Assembly (NCBI RefSeq): GCF_012273895.1 | Contig: NC_052116.1 | Location: 8,990,001-9,054,000 of the forward strand | Direction: 5' to 3' | Source of the DNA: Zerene cesonia | Lineage: Eukaryota; Arthropoda; Insecta; Lepidoptera; Pieridae | DNA length: 64,000 bases | Shown: positions 1-11,504 of the stretch, in pieces | Numbering within the stretch: the first letter of the stretch is position 1 | Layout of the letters: the number at the start of each line of letters is the position of its first letter | Notes under the pieces: model-generated | What the model was told of the DNA's origin: nothing | Database searches by the model: none | The model's input: only the letters and a program-made list of their open reading frames with translations | Program-made: the position numbers and the translations under genes

Positions 1-87
1 AACCAATTCTTATCGGTTCTATACAAGTGCAAGTCGTACCAAGGATGCCTTTATATTTAAGAATCAAGTACAGGAGGTGTAAATCAC

Positions 88-231
88 CTGGTTTTTAACA
101 GTATTGACCAGCGCGGCGAGCTGGTTGCCAGCTTGGATGCTCTGCAGCATCGCGTTGTGCAGGTCATCATTGCCGAAGAGGCCGACACCGATCGCGCCGC
201 AGCAGAGTACAGACAGTATCATCAGTGTTAT
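88..231 (-). CDS. tweety (TTYH): Tweety coding exon 3 (residues 89-136, second transmembrane helix)
   Basis: The 48 codons follow the acceptor TTTTCAG and end ...NTVKNQ before GTGATT. A hydrophobic segment (ITLMILSVLCCGAIGVG) is followed by FGNDDLHN, the start of the large extracellular loop in this family. The exon ends in phase 0, and later exons are outside the window. Confidence 0.9.
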
Positions 232-3200
232 CTGAAAATCATAAATGAATGATAGAATATGGCGCACGAAATGAACACAGACGTTTCTTAGTATGTAATT
301 TGTAACCGTCTCCTTTAGACTCGATTTTGACCCATTTTTTTACACTGACCCAAACTTTGTACACTTATTAAGGACCCGTGGCGATACGCATACAATAATT
401 TCTATATTAAGAGCAAGTGAGACAATTTAATTCAATCAATTATTAAAGCGTATTTTATAAACATTATAAAAGTTAGCAATGTTCACTTCATATTAACTTC
501 GAGTTGTGAATCAATTTATAATATGTACCCAGCTATGTCATATTGTAGACTTATCAAATTTATAATATGAAACATTTTTACTTCTCCGCTTAAGAATAGT
601 ATGTTCTTATTAAATAACTTATTATTTTTGCTGCAGATTAATATGCAGATGGAGTATGACCTAGAAAAACATGTAGGCTAAGTTGTAGCTATATAGGTCA
701 AGAGAAGATATTCCAGCGTTTCTTAATAGATGGCGTAAAATGCGTCTTTAGAAGCTTAAATAGAAAGTGTATAAAAATTAATGAGATAGGTACCTTATCG
801 AATGAGGGATCTATTCAAAACTACTTGATAAGACAACTTGAAGCATTTATGTCTTAAAGATAATATCGTAATTATGTAATATGGACCAATACAATCAATT
901 TGCATATTTCTAACCCTCTGAAATATATTAAACTGCAACTGAATGCTTCATGGCATCCTACATAGCTTCACTTATTTATTTCAACAAAGCAACATTTTTT
1001 CATTGTCAGATTAATGTTCTAAAATGCAATTGTGCCAATATTTAAAAAATCCATTTAGTTCCAATTTTAAAATAAATAACAACAAACCGATGATTTACTG
1101 AACATCAAATATTTACAACCGTTTCAAAACGATCTTGTTAATAAAAAATTAAATGTCAATAACTCTTCAGTTTTATAGGGAGTGAATTCAATAAATCGTA
1201 TAAACTTTATTATATCGAGTCAGTAACAGCTATCAGACACACATGTGGGGTTACATCACTGTGGGAACCGCTTGATGATCCTACCAGCTACTGTAGGGTT
1301 GTCAACCGTGTAAATAGCATAATCATCTTAACAGACATAGGTCTACTTACACATATTCATATATTGAATTGTATTATGTTAATAAATGCGCTCTAAATGT
1401 TCCTTGTTGCAAATTTTGTCTTCAACGTGTTTTGTAAATTTTCGTTTACTACTACAGGGTTGTCAACCGTGTAAATAGTAATCATCTTAACAGACATAGG
1501 TCTAGTTATAGTTGATAAATGCGCTCTTAAGGTTTCTTTGTTCATATCGTGTCTTCAACGTGTTTTGTTAACTTTATATTTAACGCTGTTAAAATTACAA
1601 TTGCATTACTAACATAACTGAGAAAATTAAGGGAGTGTATGATAATAATCAAAATAATACTGTATAAAAAAAAATCAGTGGCAACCCTAACTAATGTACA
1701 AACCGATGGAACTAAAAATATCACGCTATTTAGTATTGTTTTAAAGGCGAAGTGCACTCAATCTAAATTCCACGCCGACATATTGCTTAATTTTATTATT
1801 GCGTGCAACGCTTTAATAAGGGCTTTGTACGTTTATAGAAAATTCCTTTCTCGAAATTAATTGTATTTACTCGGAAGCAGTGAAATATTATAGCTATTTT
1901 TCATTTGCGATAGAATCATAAGAAAAGAAATCAAGTTGAGGAGTCATTAAAATGCATAATAATAATATTAATTATAATGATATAATACTAAGAACAGTTT
2001 AACGTGTATTTAGCATGATATTGCTTCCATAATCTATACTAATATATAAAGCTGAAGAGTTTGTTTGTTTGTTTGAACGCGCTAATCTCAGTAAGTGCTG
2101 GTCCGATTTGAAAAATTCGTACAGTGTAAGATAGCCCATTTGTTGAGGTACTACGCGGGTAGAATTGCGGGGCACAGCAAGTATGTGCTGCGGTTTAATC
2201 CCCGGCGGAACCCGAAGGCAAGAGAAAGTATTTCTATGGCTTATGTATACCCTGGCAGGTGATTTTTTTAATTAGGTAATTCACTCAACCTCAGCGTGTG
2301 TTTGCAGAAACCATATTAACGTATTTCTAAAGCAAGCGACAGTATTTATCTCAAAGAAGTCCCAAAACGATTAACTATCGTGTCACGTGATACAAATATA
2401 CAGATACCCGCATTCACTTCACCCAGAAACTAGATTAGAACAAAACTCGAATGGTATACTACCTTGAGCGCGGTGATACTCTTCGGCGGGCGTTGCTTCC
2501 TGTCGCAGCATCTTGTGAGCAAGTATATGAGCAGCACGGTCAGCGTGAGGATCAGCCAGGCGCCCGGGATCGAGCCGAGGATTCCGAGACTCTAGAATTT
2601 TAGAGGACGGTCAATTTCTTTCCTTATCCTTTGCCCCCTAAAAGCGTGGAACGCATTTGGAGTAAGGGGTAGAGAAATTTCCCATAAGTTTAAATGATTA
2701 ATGTTTTAACGGACGGTTAGTTGATCAATATTATGAGGTAGACAATTTTGTATTATCGCCATGGAGGTTCAAACCCTGAAAATCTCCGTTCCCAATAAGA
2801 TGTTTAGTTGATTATAAGGTTAGTCCGTATAATGAGTTTATTGAATAATATCTTTATCTCAGTAGCTATATTATAGAATTAGCTTTATATATTAACAATA
2901 GACACAGAAAATGTACAATACATACTAATTAAATATATATTCTTTTTAGTACATATTCGTCTTTGATATTCATACGGAGTGACGTGCTCAGAATTACGTT
3001 TTGTTTTTACTTCCTGCTATACATAAAAGCTCAACCATTCAATCATAGACACGTACCCTCCATTATTTTAATGCTATTCAGTTCAATAATGCTTGAATAT
3101 GAAAAAAATTCGCATCGTGTCAGTGGTTTAAACTGGGCCAACCTCCAGAACATCTGGTTTAATATGATTTTAATATAGGCTGTTAACAAAAAAATCTAGA

Positions 3201-4364
3201 ATTTAGTATATATGACACGAAATTTACAAGTTTATTAAGTACTTTAAAATATATCTTTTTCACTAAACTATTTTAAATTCATTAACACGTGTAACACAAA
3301 TATTACATAATTTATCTGTATATAATAATATAATAATATACCTATAGTTCGAATAGTTTCATAAACGTTTCATCAGGACACCAAACGGAAATCTCCGAGA
3401 TCTGTTCTTAGTGAATCACCACACCAGATCAAACCTGTATCTTGATAGAACCACTTTCGCATTCACAACTTGACTAACAAATGTAATTTTCGTGAGTGCA
3501 ACGTAATAATGTGAGTCACTTTTGGACCTATCGTCTTTATATATTTATTTGTAATTTAGGGCATCATTTAATTAATGAGAGACAACAAGGTGATTACACG
3601 CCATGTAACATTGAATACTTAACCTTTAAGTACGACTTCGAAGGCACCCTTGTATTACAGTATACATTATCTTTTATCCACTTGCATTAGTTATATCGAT
3701 GAGTGTGATGAACATTATATAATGTTAACGTTCCGTGTTAGTGGGATATGTCCCAATATACCCTGGACATATTTTTAAAAAACCAGCGACCCTACATAGC
3801 TCCTACCACAGGTTATCACACACAATCAATCTATTTTGTGAGTGTGTTAAAGTTGATGCTTTAATGCTATATTATACGCACTGCTAGAATAATTTACTTG
3901 GTGATTTAAGCCAGTTCTAATACTGCTTATTGCTTACACATACATCTTGAGGTACATCCTCAAGATGTATCATAATCTACGAACTGGGGATCGAATTCAG
4001 CCACCTAAACCTTGTCACACGCACCTCAACGTTGTGAATATCCAAATTTATTCCACAAGTTTGGAGTCTGTAAATGAAAGCGAAGTCCTTCGCCGAAGCC
4101 AACTTCTATCTCTCATTTCTCGTCGCGTTTTTAATCTAAACAGCTTCGTACGCAAATAGCCAGTATAGAGTAGCTGTGTGTACAAAGGGGCTCAGAGCCA
4201 CTGGCGCCTTCAGCTCCTACGGCACGCACCTCAAGGTATATCGGCGAGTTGGGCGCGAAGGTGTCGTTGACACGGTGCAGCGTGACGTTGATGTGCGGCA
4301 GCGCGTGCAGCAGCCGCGACAGCCGCGGCGGCACGAACTCGTCCGAACCGCCCGACGCGCCCAT
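88..4364 (-). CDS. tweety (TTYH): Tweety-family (TTYH) membrane protein, 5' part of gene, three coding exons
   Basis: The three exons join in frame at 4230-4364, 2463-2591 and 88-231, all introns phase 0 with GT-AG ends, giving residues 1-136. Tweety proteins form a conserved family of multi-pass plasma-membrane proteins linked to anion conductance and lipid binding. The N-terminus carries the family signature LLHALPHINVTLHRVN and then TFAP, with two possible N-glycosylation sites (N26-V-T, N33-D-T). Exon 2 encodes the first transmembrane helix (about residues 50-70), ending in LLTRCCDRK. Exon 3 encodes the second helix with CCGAIGVGLFG and then NDDLHN. The frame stays open to the donor at 87, so the gene continues beyond the left edge. 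The start at 4364 is the only ATG giving the family N-terminus. Family recognition is from remembered conserved motifs, not a database search. Confidence 0.9.
1288..1590. repeat. Imperfect tandem duplication, about 161-bp period
   Basis: The block GGGTTGTCAACCGTGTAAAT with the following 'AATCATCTTAACAGACATAG' recurs after 161 bases. Later shared words are GATAAATGCGCTCT / AATAAATGCGCTCT and GTCTTCAACGTGTTTTGT. The two units differ by substitutions and small indels, so the duplication is not recent. Confidence 0.7.
2033..2181 (+). mobile_element. Helitron-like element, family A (decayed)
   Basis: It starts A|TCTATACTAATAT, then has AAGCTGAAGAG, a (TTTG)n run, GGTCCGATTTGAAAAATTC and GTAAGATAGCCCATT. 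The 3' end is CAAGT where related copies have CTAGT. It matches other family A copies in this window (for example 6968-7123 and 63508-63704). It is noncoding and lies in tweety intron 2. Confidence 0.65.
2463..2591 (-). CDS. tweety (TTYH): Tweety coding exon 2 (residues 46-88, first transmembrane helix)
   Basis: The 43 codons begin SLGILGSIPGAW, run through a strongly hydrophobic helix and end RCCDRKQRPPKSITALK. The acceptor is TTCTAG and the donor GTAGTA. The helix followed by a Cys-Cys basic cluster is typical of the tweety family. Confidence 0.9.
3940..3970. repeat. Perfect 13-bp inverted repeat (hairpin)
   Basis: ATACATCTTGAGG and CCTCAAGATGTAT are separated by five bases (TACAT). The hairpin lies in tweety intron 1. 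No known RNA family was recognised. Confidence 0.6.
4230..4364 (-). CDS. tweety (TTYH): Tweety coding exon 1 (residues 1-45)
   Basis: The exon starts with ATG at 4364 and ends ...SPIYLE before the donor GTGCGT at 4229. It is exactly 45 codons. It encodes the extracellular N-terminus with the LLHALPH motif and two N-X-T sites. GC content is far above the surroundings. An acceptor-like CTGCAG lies about 20 bases upstream of the ATG, so a noncoding 5' exon probably precedes it. Confidence 0.9.
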
Positions 4365-4596
4365 GCCAGCTGTTCACGCACACACCTGCAGGTTTCACGT
4401 ACCTTTGGTTAACACACTGACAACACTAGTAGGATTTAGGGGCACAACTATTGAATGTCACTTGTCGTGTACATTGTATAGCTATGTATCTTAATATCAA
4501 TGCTTGTGTATCTTCTAGGAATAGGACTTTTAAAGAATTAAAACGCGCTTTCGTAATCATATTCATTGGGCCGTATCCTTTTATCCGTTACCCCTT

Positions 4597-4692
4597 AAAG
4601 GCGGGCAGCGCATTTGCAGAGGCCCAACCTCTGGAAATGTTCATGGGCGGTCGTGATCGCTTACCATCAGGCGAACCACATCAACTCAGCTG
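4597..4692. repeat. Fragment of a dispersed lepidopteran-type repeat
   Basis: Contains GCATTTGCAGAGGC, GTTCATGGGCGG and GCTTACCATCAGGCGAACCA. The same phrases occur at 26400-26482 and 60512-60598 and, in the opposite orientation, in the longer repeat at 16127-16451. No coding potential is visible. Confidence 0.6.
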
Positions 4693-5153
4693 CAGCTGGT
4701 CCATGTCCTGTATTATCGAACATGTATTTCCTATTTTTGATGCTCGGTAAATAAAATTTCTATCACTATGTATTATTTCATATTTGTCAATTTACCCGTC
4801 GGTTGCCTGGAAGAAATAGCTTACAACAATTCAATACGAAGTTCTTATACACCAACTTTTTTACCTTTTTTGCTCAACTCTGTATACAATTAATTATAAA
4901 TTTATAAATAAATATAATTAAAACTATTGTTATTACGAACGTTGTACTAGTCCAACTTGGCCATTTGCCCAGATGTGGTAAACAATTTACACATGTGTGG
5001 TTATTATCAACCAAGATAACTTATATATATAAGATTACTTATTCCAAATACGATATTAAAAAAGCTAGTTTATCTTGAATAAAAAAATGCATATGTATTT
5101 TTAATCCACATACAGATTTTCTATACAATCTGTCGACCAAACGTCAAACTCAC

Positions 5154-5203
5154 CGGAAAAAAGTCTCTTCCCGCCTTTTACGAGGCCATAGCCCGTTTCG
5201 CAG
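5154..5203 (-). other. Candidate noncoding 5' exon of the tweety gene
   Basis: On the minus strand a pyrimidine-containing acceptor ending in CCAG precedes 50 bases of higher GC, followed by a strong donor GTGAGT. It lies about 0.8 kb upstream of the tweety ATG, in the same direction. It contains a very short upstream ORF (ATG GCC TCG TAA). No long frame is open through it, so if real it is untranslated. There is no transcript evidence. Confidence 0.3.
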
Positions 5204-6602
5204 CTGGAAGCATATTATCTCTATCGGGAATGCATCTGTAACAATTAAACGGTCGTTAAGTGAACTGTTGTTAAAAAAACATCTGTACGAATATTTATTA
5301 TGTATTTTGTTTTACGTCACCATGGACCATTAAAAAGAAATAATTAATTGGACTAAATTTGTATTTAATTGGAATTTTTACTATCGTAGCCAGTGAATCT
5401 TAGATGTTAGCATAGCGTCACTATTTGGATCTTGGATTATACTCAAAAATTTATAAAAAAATGGCAGTCCTCCTTCATTATTGTAAACGTTAATTGATAA
5501 CTAATTCAATAAAACACGTACGCAGAACAAGCGTATAATTGTATAACTATTAGCCCAGAATCCCTAGAATCTAGAATCTCGAATGTAGGTAAGTCATCAT
5601 CGCTATCACTGACTCACCGACCGGTGCAACCCGTTCTCTATTCCTAGACGTAGAAAGCAACCGGGCAATAACTTTTCAATGTTGATAGGTGATTCCTAAA
5701 CACGTTTAATTAATTTCTATGATCAAATACTTGGACATGTTTATCATTGCAATGTTTTCTTAACTGATTTACTTCACCTACATATTTTATACGCTTGTAT
5801 GTCTGTATGTAACCGACTTCTTTATACCCGATATTGGCCTCTTTATACAGACAGATAAAATTCAAACCTTGTACACTCATCAAGTATCGCTGACAATACA
5901 ATAACTTCACGAGTCATCTATTCCTAATCAATGTATGATTAGGATCGTCAGAATTATATAATATCCTCACATATACTCTGCATAACAGCCAGTGAGGCAA
6001 CTTAATCGCTTTATCGTTAAAGCGACTTTTCAAAACCATGTTTATTATTAAAAATTCTCATCTTGTGACAGATCCCGGCCTTCTTGTTCAAATCGCATTT
6101 ATTGCTTTAAATATTTATAACAGATTAAAAATCTATTGTATTTTCATTGACACTGAAAATCTAAAAAAAATAGCGAATATTCCGCTTTTTTCGCATACAA
6201 AACACCCTGTACGCGACATCAATTACTGACAACATTAACAAAAACACCGATCCTCATTTCGCCCGTATACCCTTCACGCTGTAACATACATTACCCTTTT
6301 TGAACGTGTTTTTTGCATCGTTAAACCCGCGCGCTAGTTGCCATTATTCAATGGACAGCGTGCGCCATATTGAATTGTATACCACGTTTCCATTTATGTA
6401 ATACGCACGTGCGAATACTCGGTAATGATGTTTGTTTTTATTTAAGTTACTTTTACCGAATGTAGATAAAAAGAGGTTTTCTTGTTGGAAACAAGCTCTA
6501 GGGTCATTGCACTATGTACACCAGGTGTGTATTTTTTATTGCATTTATTTTTACATTGAGTAATTTCTGTATTTAACATGAATAACGAAATACAATAAAC
6601 CA

Positions 6603-6755
6603 AGGATGTGTGTGTGTGTTTGTTGCTCTTTCACGCAAAAACGATTGAACTGATTGCAATGAAATTCGGTACGTAGACAGCTGGACAACTGGAAAAACAT
6701 AAAGGCAACTTTTTATCCCGATATTCCTACGGGACACGGAAAAATTAATATTATC
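6603..6755 (+). mobile_element. Helitron-like element, family F, truncated
   Basis: Matches the intact copy at 36373-36572: GTTTGTTGCTCTTTCACGC, GGTACGTAGACAGCTGGACA, and GGCAACTTTTTATCCCGAT. The CTAG 3' end is missing here. Confidence 0.6.
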
Positions 6756-6967
6756 TACTCCCGCAATACGTATACGCAGTGGGATAGCAAATATAAAGCC
6801 TATTGTAGACATTAACTATCCGTAAACAGACATAAATAATGAGATAACATTAGTAATACAAAATAACGGTACACGAACACTAAGAGTATACATCTCTATC
6901 CAGTAATTTCGACCCAACTCCACAATTCATTCGTATTATAGCCAAATCGATGATGTCTGAATATTGT

Positions 6968-7123
6968 TCGGGCTTCGCCCGTGGTACATATGTAGCCTAT
7001 AGCCTTCCTTAATAAATGGGCTATCTAACACTGAAAGAATTTTTCAAATCGGACCAGTAGTCCCCGAGATTAGTGTGTTCAAACAAACAAACAAACTTTT
7101 CAGCTTTATAATATTAGTATAGA
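6968..7123 (-). mobile_element. Helitron-like element, family A
   Basis: In minus orientation the 5' end is A|TCTATACTAATATTATAA followed by AGCTGAAAAG. The body includes GGTCCGATTTGAAAAATTC and the end runs into the GGGCGAAGCC region. The final CTAG is lost. The intact 5' end serves as the reference for the empty-site test at 61487. Confidence 0.65.
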
Positions 7124-7330
7124 TATAGCAACGATAATAACCCGTTCGAATATAAAATCGAGAGGTTATAAAAACAAACGATCATCTGTTCTCGACTCTT
7201 TGATCTGGTGCAGATGAATCGTTATTTATGATTCATCTAACGCTAAGCACACGATATTGGCTAGACGAACGTTATAGGAGTAATCGTAAAAATATATTAT
7301 TGGGAATTCTGTACGATTGAAGTGAATGTG

Positions 7331-7399
7331 AAATGTAGTTCCAAAACACTATGCTCTAAGACACCAGCTGTTGTAAAATGTAGTTCCAAAACACTATGC
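7331..7399. repeat. 24-bp direct repeat, two exact copies
   Basis: AAATGTAGTTCCAAAACACT followed by ATGC occurs at 7331-7354 and again at 7376-7399. This is a 45-base local duplication next to a Helitron-like element. Confidence 0.7.
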
Positions 7400-7412
7400 A
7401 CTTAATAATACA

Positions 7413-7591
7413 CTAGCAGTTCGCCCCGGCTTCGCCCTTGGAACATATATAGCCTCAATCAGTGAAGTTGCAACTTTCTAATGGTGAAAGAATTTTTTAA
7501 ATCGGTCCAATAGTTTCCGAGTTTATCCATTACAAACAAACAAACAAACAAACAACAATGCAAATTCTTCCTTTCATAATGTCAGTGTAGA
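7413..7591 (-). mobile_element. Helitron-like element, family A/B variant
   Basis: On the plus strand it begins A|CTAGCAG next to GGCTTCGCC, and continues GGTGAAAGAATTTTTTAAAT and CGGTCCAATAGTTTCCGAG with a (CAAA)n run. The orientation is therefore minus. Confidence 0.6.
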
Positions 7592-7688
7592 AGTGTAGTT
7601 TACATATTTGTTTAGCTAATTTCTAAAAGCTGATTAGACACCAAACAAAAAACAAAAAACATATTATGTATTTTTTAACTACAGATCC

Positions 7689-7822
7689 GCCTAGCTTCGC
7701 TTGTGTATAAAAATATCCTATAACTCTCTGGCATCACATACATATCCAACGGTGAAAGAATTTTCTCAATCGATCCAGTGGTTCCTGAGATTAGCTCGTT
7801 CAAACAAACAAACTCTTCAGCT
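7689..7822 (-). mobile_element. Helitron-like fragment, family A/B
   Basis: Contains CCAACGGTGAAAGAATTTTC, GATCCAGTGGTTCCTGAGAT and CAAACAAACTCTTCAGC, matching the family A core in minus orientation. Both ends are decayed. Confidence 0.5.
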
Positions 7823-8353
7823 AAGCATACATCATATTTTGATTAGTTATAAAATAAACATGCACGCATCAAGTCTGGTAGATAATGTGCACTCAGCAGA
7901 GAAGTCTTCCGGATTCCCAAAGCCAGTCAATAGTGTTCTATAATCACTATCAATTATTTTCGCCTGTTTCTCATACAACTTGTATGTAAGTTGAACTTTT
8001 ATTCATCTGCGGGTGGTCCTTCGAATTTCGTAAAATAACGACAGCGAAACTTCATACAAACAACCTTAGGTATATCTTATTATTGGGGCGATGTTATGCG
8101 GGTAGCCTAGAGCATTAAAATATAAACAAAACATGTTTATGCTGTAAATTAAAAGGATTGTATGATTTAGAAGGAGCCTGCGATGGAATGTGCAGTGTTT
8201 TTAATAATCGATATGTTTATTTGTAATCTTTACCCGAATTAGGACGACTTTATAAGAACTTAAAACCGTGTTGGACAAATAAGCTTTACTGTAACCTCTT
8301 ACGTACATTTGTAGTTTGTATACATTTTTAAAAACGTCTTAAAGCAGTTGACC

Positions 8354-8545
8354 ACCTCCTTGGTACAGTGGTTAACGCGTGAGTGTAGAACCGAGGGGTC
8401 CTGGGCTCAATTCCCGGTGGGGACGCAAAAAAAAATGTCTCGGTCTGGCAGGACACAGAATGCTGATCACCTACTTGTCCGTAAAGAAAATCGATCAGTG
8501 CAACAGATGTACATCATCTGCCCCATACCCCTAGGGGACACGGGA
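8354..8545 (+). mobile_element. tRNA-derived SINE
   Basis: An RNA polymerase III A-box-like TGGTACAGTGG is followed about 45 bases later by a B-box-like GGCTCAATTCC, then an A-run and an unrelated body. The arms do not fold into a proper acceptor stem, so this is a SINE head rather than a tRNA gene. Confidence 0.55.
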
Positions 8546-9055
8546 CTTCACTTTTTAAAGCAGTACTAATTCCAGTGCAACAAAGCGATAACTCTAGACT
8601 TACTCCATAACTCTTCATGAAAACACTCTTACATGTTCTCAAAACCAACCAATTAGACACACATCTGCATGCTGGGTCCATCTAGATCCAAACCAACAAG
8701 TTGGACACAATCAAACTCAGATATGAGCTATACAGAATTCGCGCCGATACCACAATAGCTTGTCAACTGTTTTGTTACACGTCCTGCCACCATTGTTACC
8801 CATTTGGTGTTGCGACTGACACGATTCTATTGAGGCGACAATGGATATGTTACTGTATACCTACTGTTGATAATCATTCATTTGTGGCCGCAATAATTCG
8901 ACTGTGACGCTTATAATTTTTTTTATTCTATTGCTTTTATTAGTATCGTGTATTGTTTTTATACAGTGCAGGGGTGGTTCATTGGTGGTTCATCGACAGA
9001 GCGTGTAAGAAATCATTGGAAAATATTTTATTATCCTCAAATTATTCATATCATC

Positions 9056-9232
9056 TATACTCGAAACCGTGAAGGGAAACATCGTAAAGAAACCGGTATG
9101 TCGACGAGTCAATAGTTCGACGACAAATGACATCTGTTAACCCGGACATGGTTGCTTGGCTTACCGGAACCCTCATAGAAAGCCCGCGTCCCTGCAGTGG
9201 CAACATATATGGGCTGATGATGATGAGTGGTT
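9056..9232 (+). mobile_element. SINE 3' part with GATGATGAT tail
   Basis: Shares GGGAAACATCGTAAAGAAAC, AGTTCGACGACA, ACCCTCATAG and CAACATATATGGGCTGATGA with the full SINE at 60878-61194. The tRNA-like head is missing. Confidence 0.6.
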
Positions 9233-9950
9233 TTCTGTCTTCATCATCAACAATTCAATACTTCTATATTCTTTTGACAGTTTTATGCTACAGGTTAACT
9301 CTGTTATTCTGCAATTGACTGTTATGTATATCGGTTCTGTTTATAATAACAGATATCAAGGAATATAGGTTAATGAGAATCATTTTAGAGAGGACCTCAC
9401 TACATGTACCAAAAAGAAGAAGATTGTCGAGGTCCCTAATAAAATTTTAATGAGATTGATGAGGGTAGATGTAATGCAGATTATTGATTCATATCTTATT
9501 TTCATATTATATTATCAATGACTTTTTACAATGGTATGTATACAGTCGACGGAGACAACCGAAGGGAATCGGTATTCCTACCAAACGGAGCTATCAGCGC
9601 CCTGTAACCACATTCGCCACAAACAAAACACACGCTGATAACCTAATATTTAAAAATACGTACATTACGTAACTTTCCATTCACTCAAACGTACGTAATG
9701 AAGAATCCCGCGAGAGCCGCGCCATTTTAATACACCTCCATTTATTTTCGATATCAATTTTTCCAGCACGACGCGTCGTCAGGCACGCCCGCTTGTATTC
9801 ATATTTTCATATTTAATTACTCGACTGTACATTTCAACGTACACATGCGAAATGGAACGCCTTTTGAATTTATCCAACTAAAAATATTAACCGTTCTTTG
9901 AGGCGTGTTCGTTTCTATTATATAGAAGTCTTTAAATTATATCATGTCGG

Positions 9951-10030
9951 CTTGGACAGTGGTTAGCGCGTGTGTTGATGCCGGGAGTAACTGAGCTTGA
10001 TCTAGCTTCGAATCTAATACAAAAATACAT
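9951..10030 (+). mobile_element. Decayed tRNA-derived SINE head
   Basis: Has an A-box-like TGGACAGTGGTTAGCGCG and a weak B box (TAGCTTCGAATCT) about 40 bases on. The rest is too decayed to place in a family. Confidence 0.35.
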
Positions 10031-10617
10031 CAGGACCTCATACTGTTCCCTTTCTCTCTTCATAAGTAAGAGAAAAACATAGATCGATCAACTAAACTGA
10101 CGTAAATGCAAGCTAGAAAAAAATCATAAAAATAGATTGATTCATTATGTTTCCCACAGTTCCGACACCAAAAAGCGCATGCAGCATAGCAGTCCAATCA
10201 TTAAAGTTGGGTCAAACGAAACCGGAATAGGACTGAAACTGACGGATATGAAAGATCAGATTCTCCAGCGCTCCCAGTTCACGAGGGAACAATGCGTCAG
10301 AAACAAATCCATGGCTTGGTCTCAGTGAGGATGCGACCAATCAAACCGGCCGGCACACTTGCCTAATTGAATAATCTGCATACTAGACGTCCAATTATTC
10401 TAGAATATCTCCCCTATCGGATAACCTGGCCTTGAAACGATTTCGGCTGGATGAAGACGTTAAAGCTACTGTGCGGAATATTTTAATGAAACTATTAAAA
10501 TATTTGATCTTAAATGCCATTTTTACTTTGAGAGGAAAATAAATCTTCAACTCGTTTCACCTTCTCGAAGTTTAGCCATTGCGTAGAGACCGCCATAATC
10601 TTTTATGGAAGGAACTA

Positions 10618-10660
10618 GCCTTCCGCCCCCGGCTTAGCTCACGTACTTAACGTTATCGCG
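10618..10660 (-). mobile_element. Helitron-like 3' end fragment
   Basis: On the plus strand A|CTAGCC is followed by CCCCGGCTTAGCTCACG, a variant of the CTAG end next to the 'GGCTTCGCC' phrase shared by the other copies. Only the terminus is recognisable. Confidence 0.35.
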
Positions 10661-11224
10661 CACACAGACGTTTTCCCTACAATACCATACCATATCGCCT
10701 GTAACTACCTTTTTAACCGATGTTTCCAAAAACGAAGAAGGTTCTCAATTCGGTAATAATATAATTTGTATATATATATAGTATTTGAATGAGGCAATTA
10801 TCTGTTCCTCACTCAAATAGTGGGTACCTATATAATAATTTGACACATTAAATGACTTCAACACTGATCTAAGAACAATTTATAGCTTAATTCAAAATCT
10901 TCTTAATTAGTTAACAAATAAAACTAAACATCTAACACACCATCCTAAACTACACATTCAAACCAATGCCAACAGCAAACAAAACGAAACATACCTACCT
11001 ACAAATGACTTTAAAACCAAGCCCGTCTTTAATTAAAACAGTACTATATTTCAGCATTAATAGCCCACGGGTTTCCCCGTCTGACGCATGCGTGCACGGC
11101 GGCGAAGGAACTATGTCAAACAGGGCTTAAATTTATGAGAACGTTAAAATGTGCAGCTACACGGAAACCGTAAGCGTTGAATGCTGAATAGAATTAAAGG
11201 ATTAAGACGTTCTACAGTTTGGAC

Positions 11225-11335
11225 GCCAATCGACAAAGAGTAGCAGCATGTGCCGCTACCAGGATGAACCATCAGGTGATCCACACGCCCGTGCTAAGAT
11301 GTAGTAGCCCTACAGGCTACCGTCGAGGTTCACCA
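11225..11335. repeat. Dispersed repeat fragment
   Basis: The words GCAGCATGTGCCGCTACCAG, ACCATCAGGTGATCCACACG and GTAGCCCTACAGGCTAC resemble the 'ACCATCAGG(C/T)GA' family at 4597 and 26400. No ORF is present. Confidence 0.4.
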
Positions 11336-11504
11336 CAAAAAAGGTTGAATTAAATAGTTTAACCCGGGTTCGTGACAGTCAAAATGTGGATTATAAAATT
11401 GTATCCTTTTCCGCCATACTAAAGCATAATTTGAAATGCAAATGTTGTGACGTCACTGATTCCACCCGCACTGGCTCTTTGTGGATTGTATGAAAAAGTA
11501 TATA

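Larger units (their letters stand above)
232..2462. other. Tweety intron 2, no gene seen
   Basis: AT-rich intron sequence. It holds a tandem duplication (1288-1590) and one decayed Helitron-like element (2033-2181). The short ORFs near 1542-1860 look random in AT-rich DNA. Confidence 0.6.
4365..11504. other. Intergenic stretch rich in decayed repeats
   Basis: Apart from the candidate 5' exon at 5154-5203, no coding exon could be supported. The stretch holds Helitron-like copies (6603-7822), SINE fragments (8354-8545, 9056-9232, 9951-10030) and pieces of the dispersed repeat described at 16127. The remaining ORFs are short and have no recognisable motifs. Confidence 0.55.

Noticed and set aside
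8354..8430. Possible tRNA gene
   Set aside because: The B box is degenerate, no acceptor stem forms, and a SINE-like body follows.
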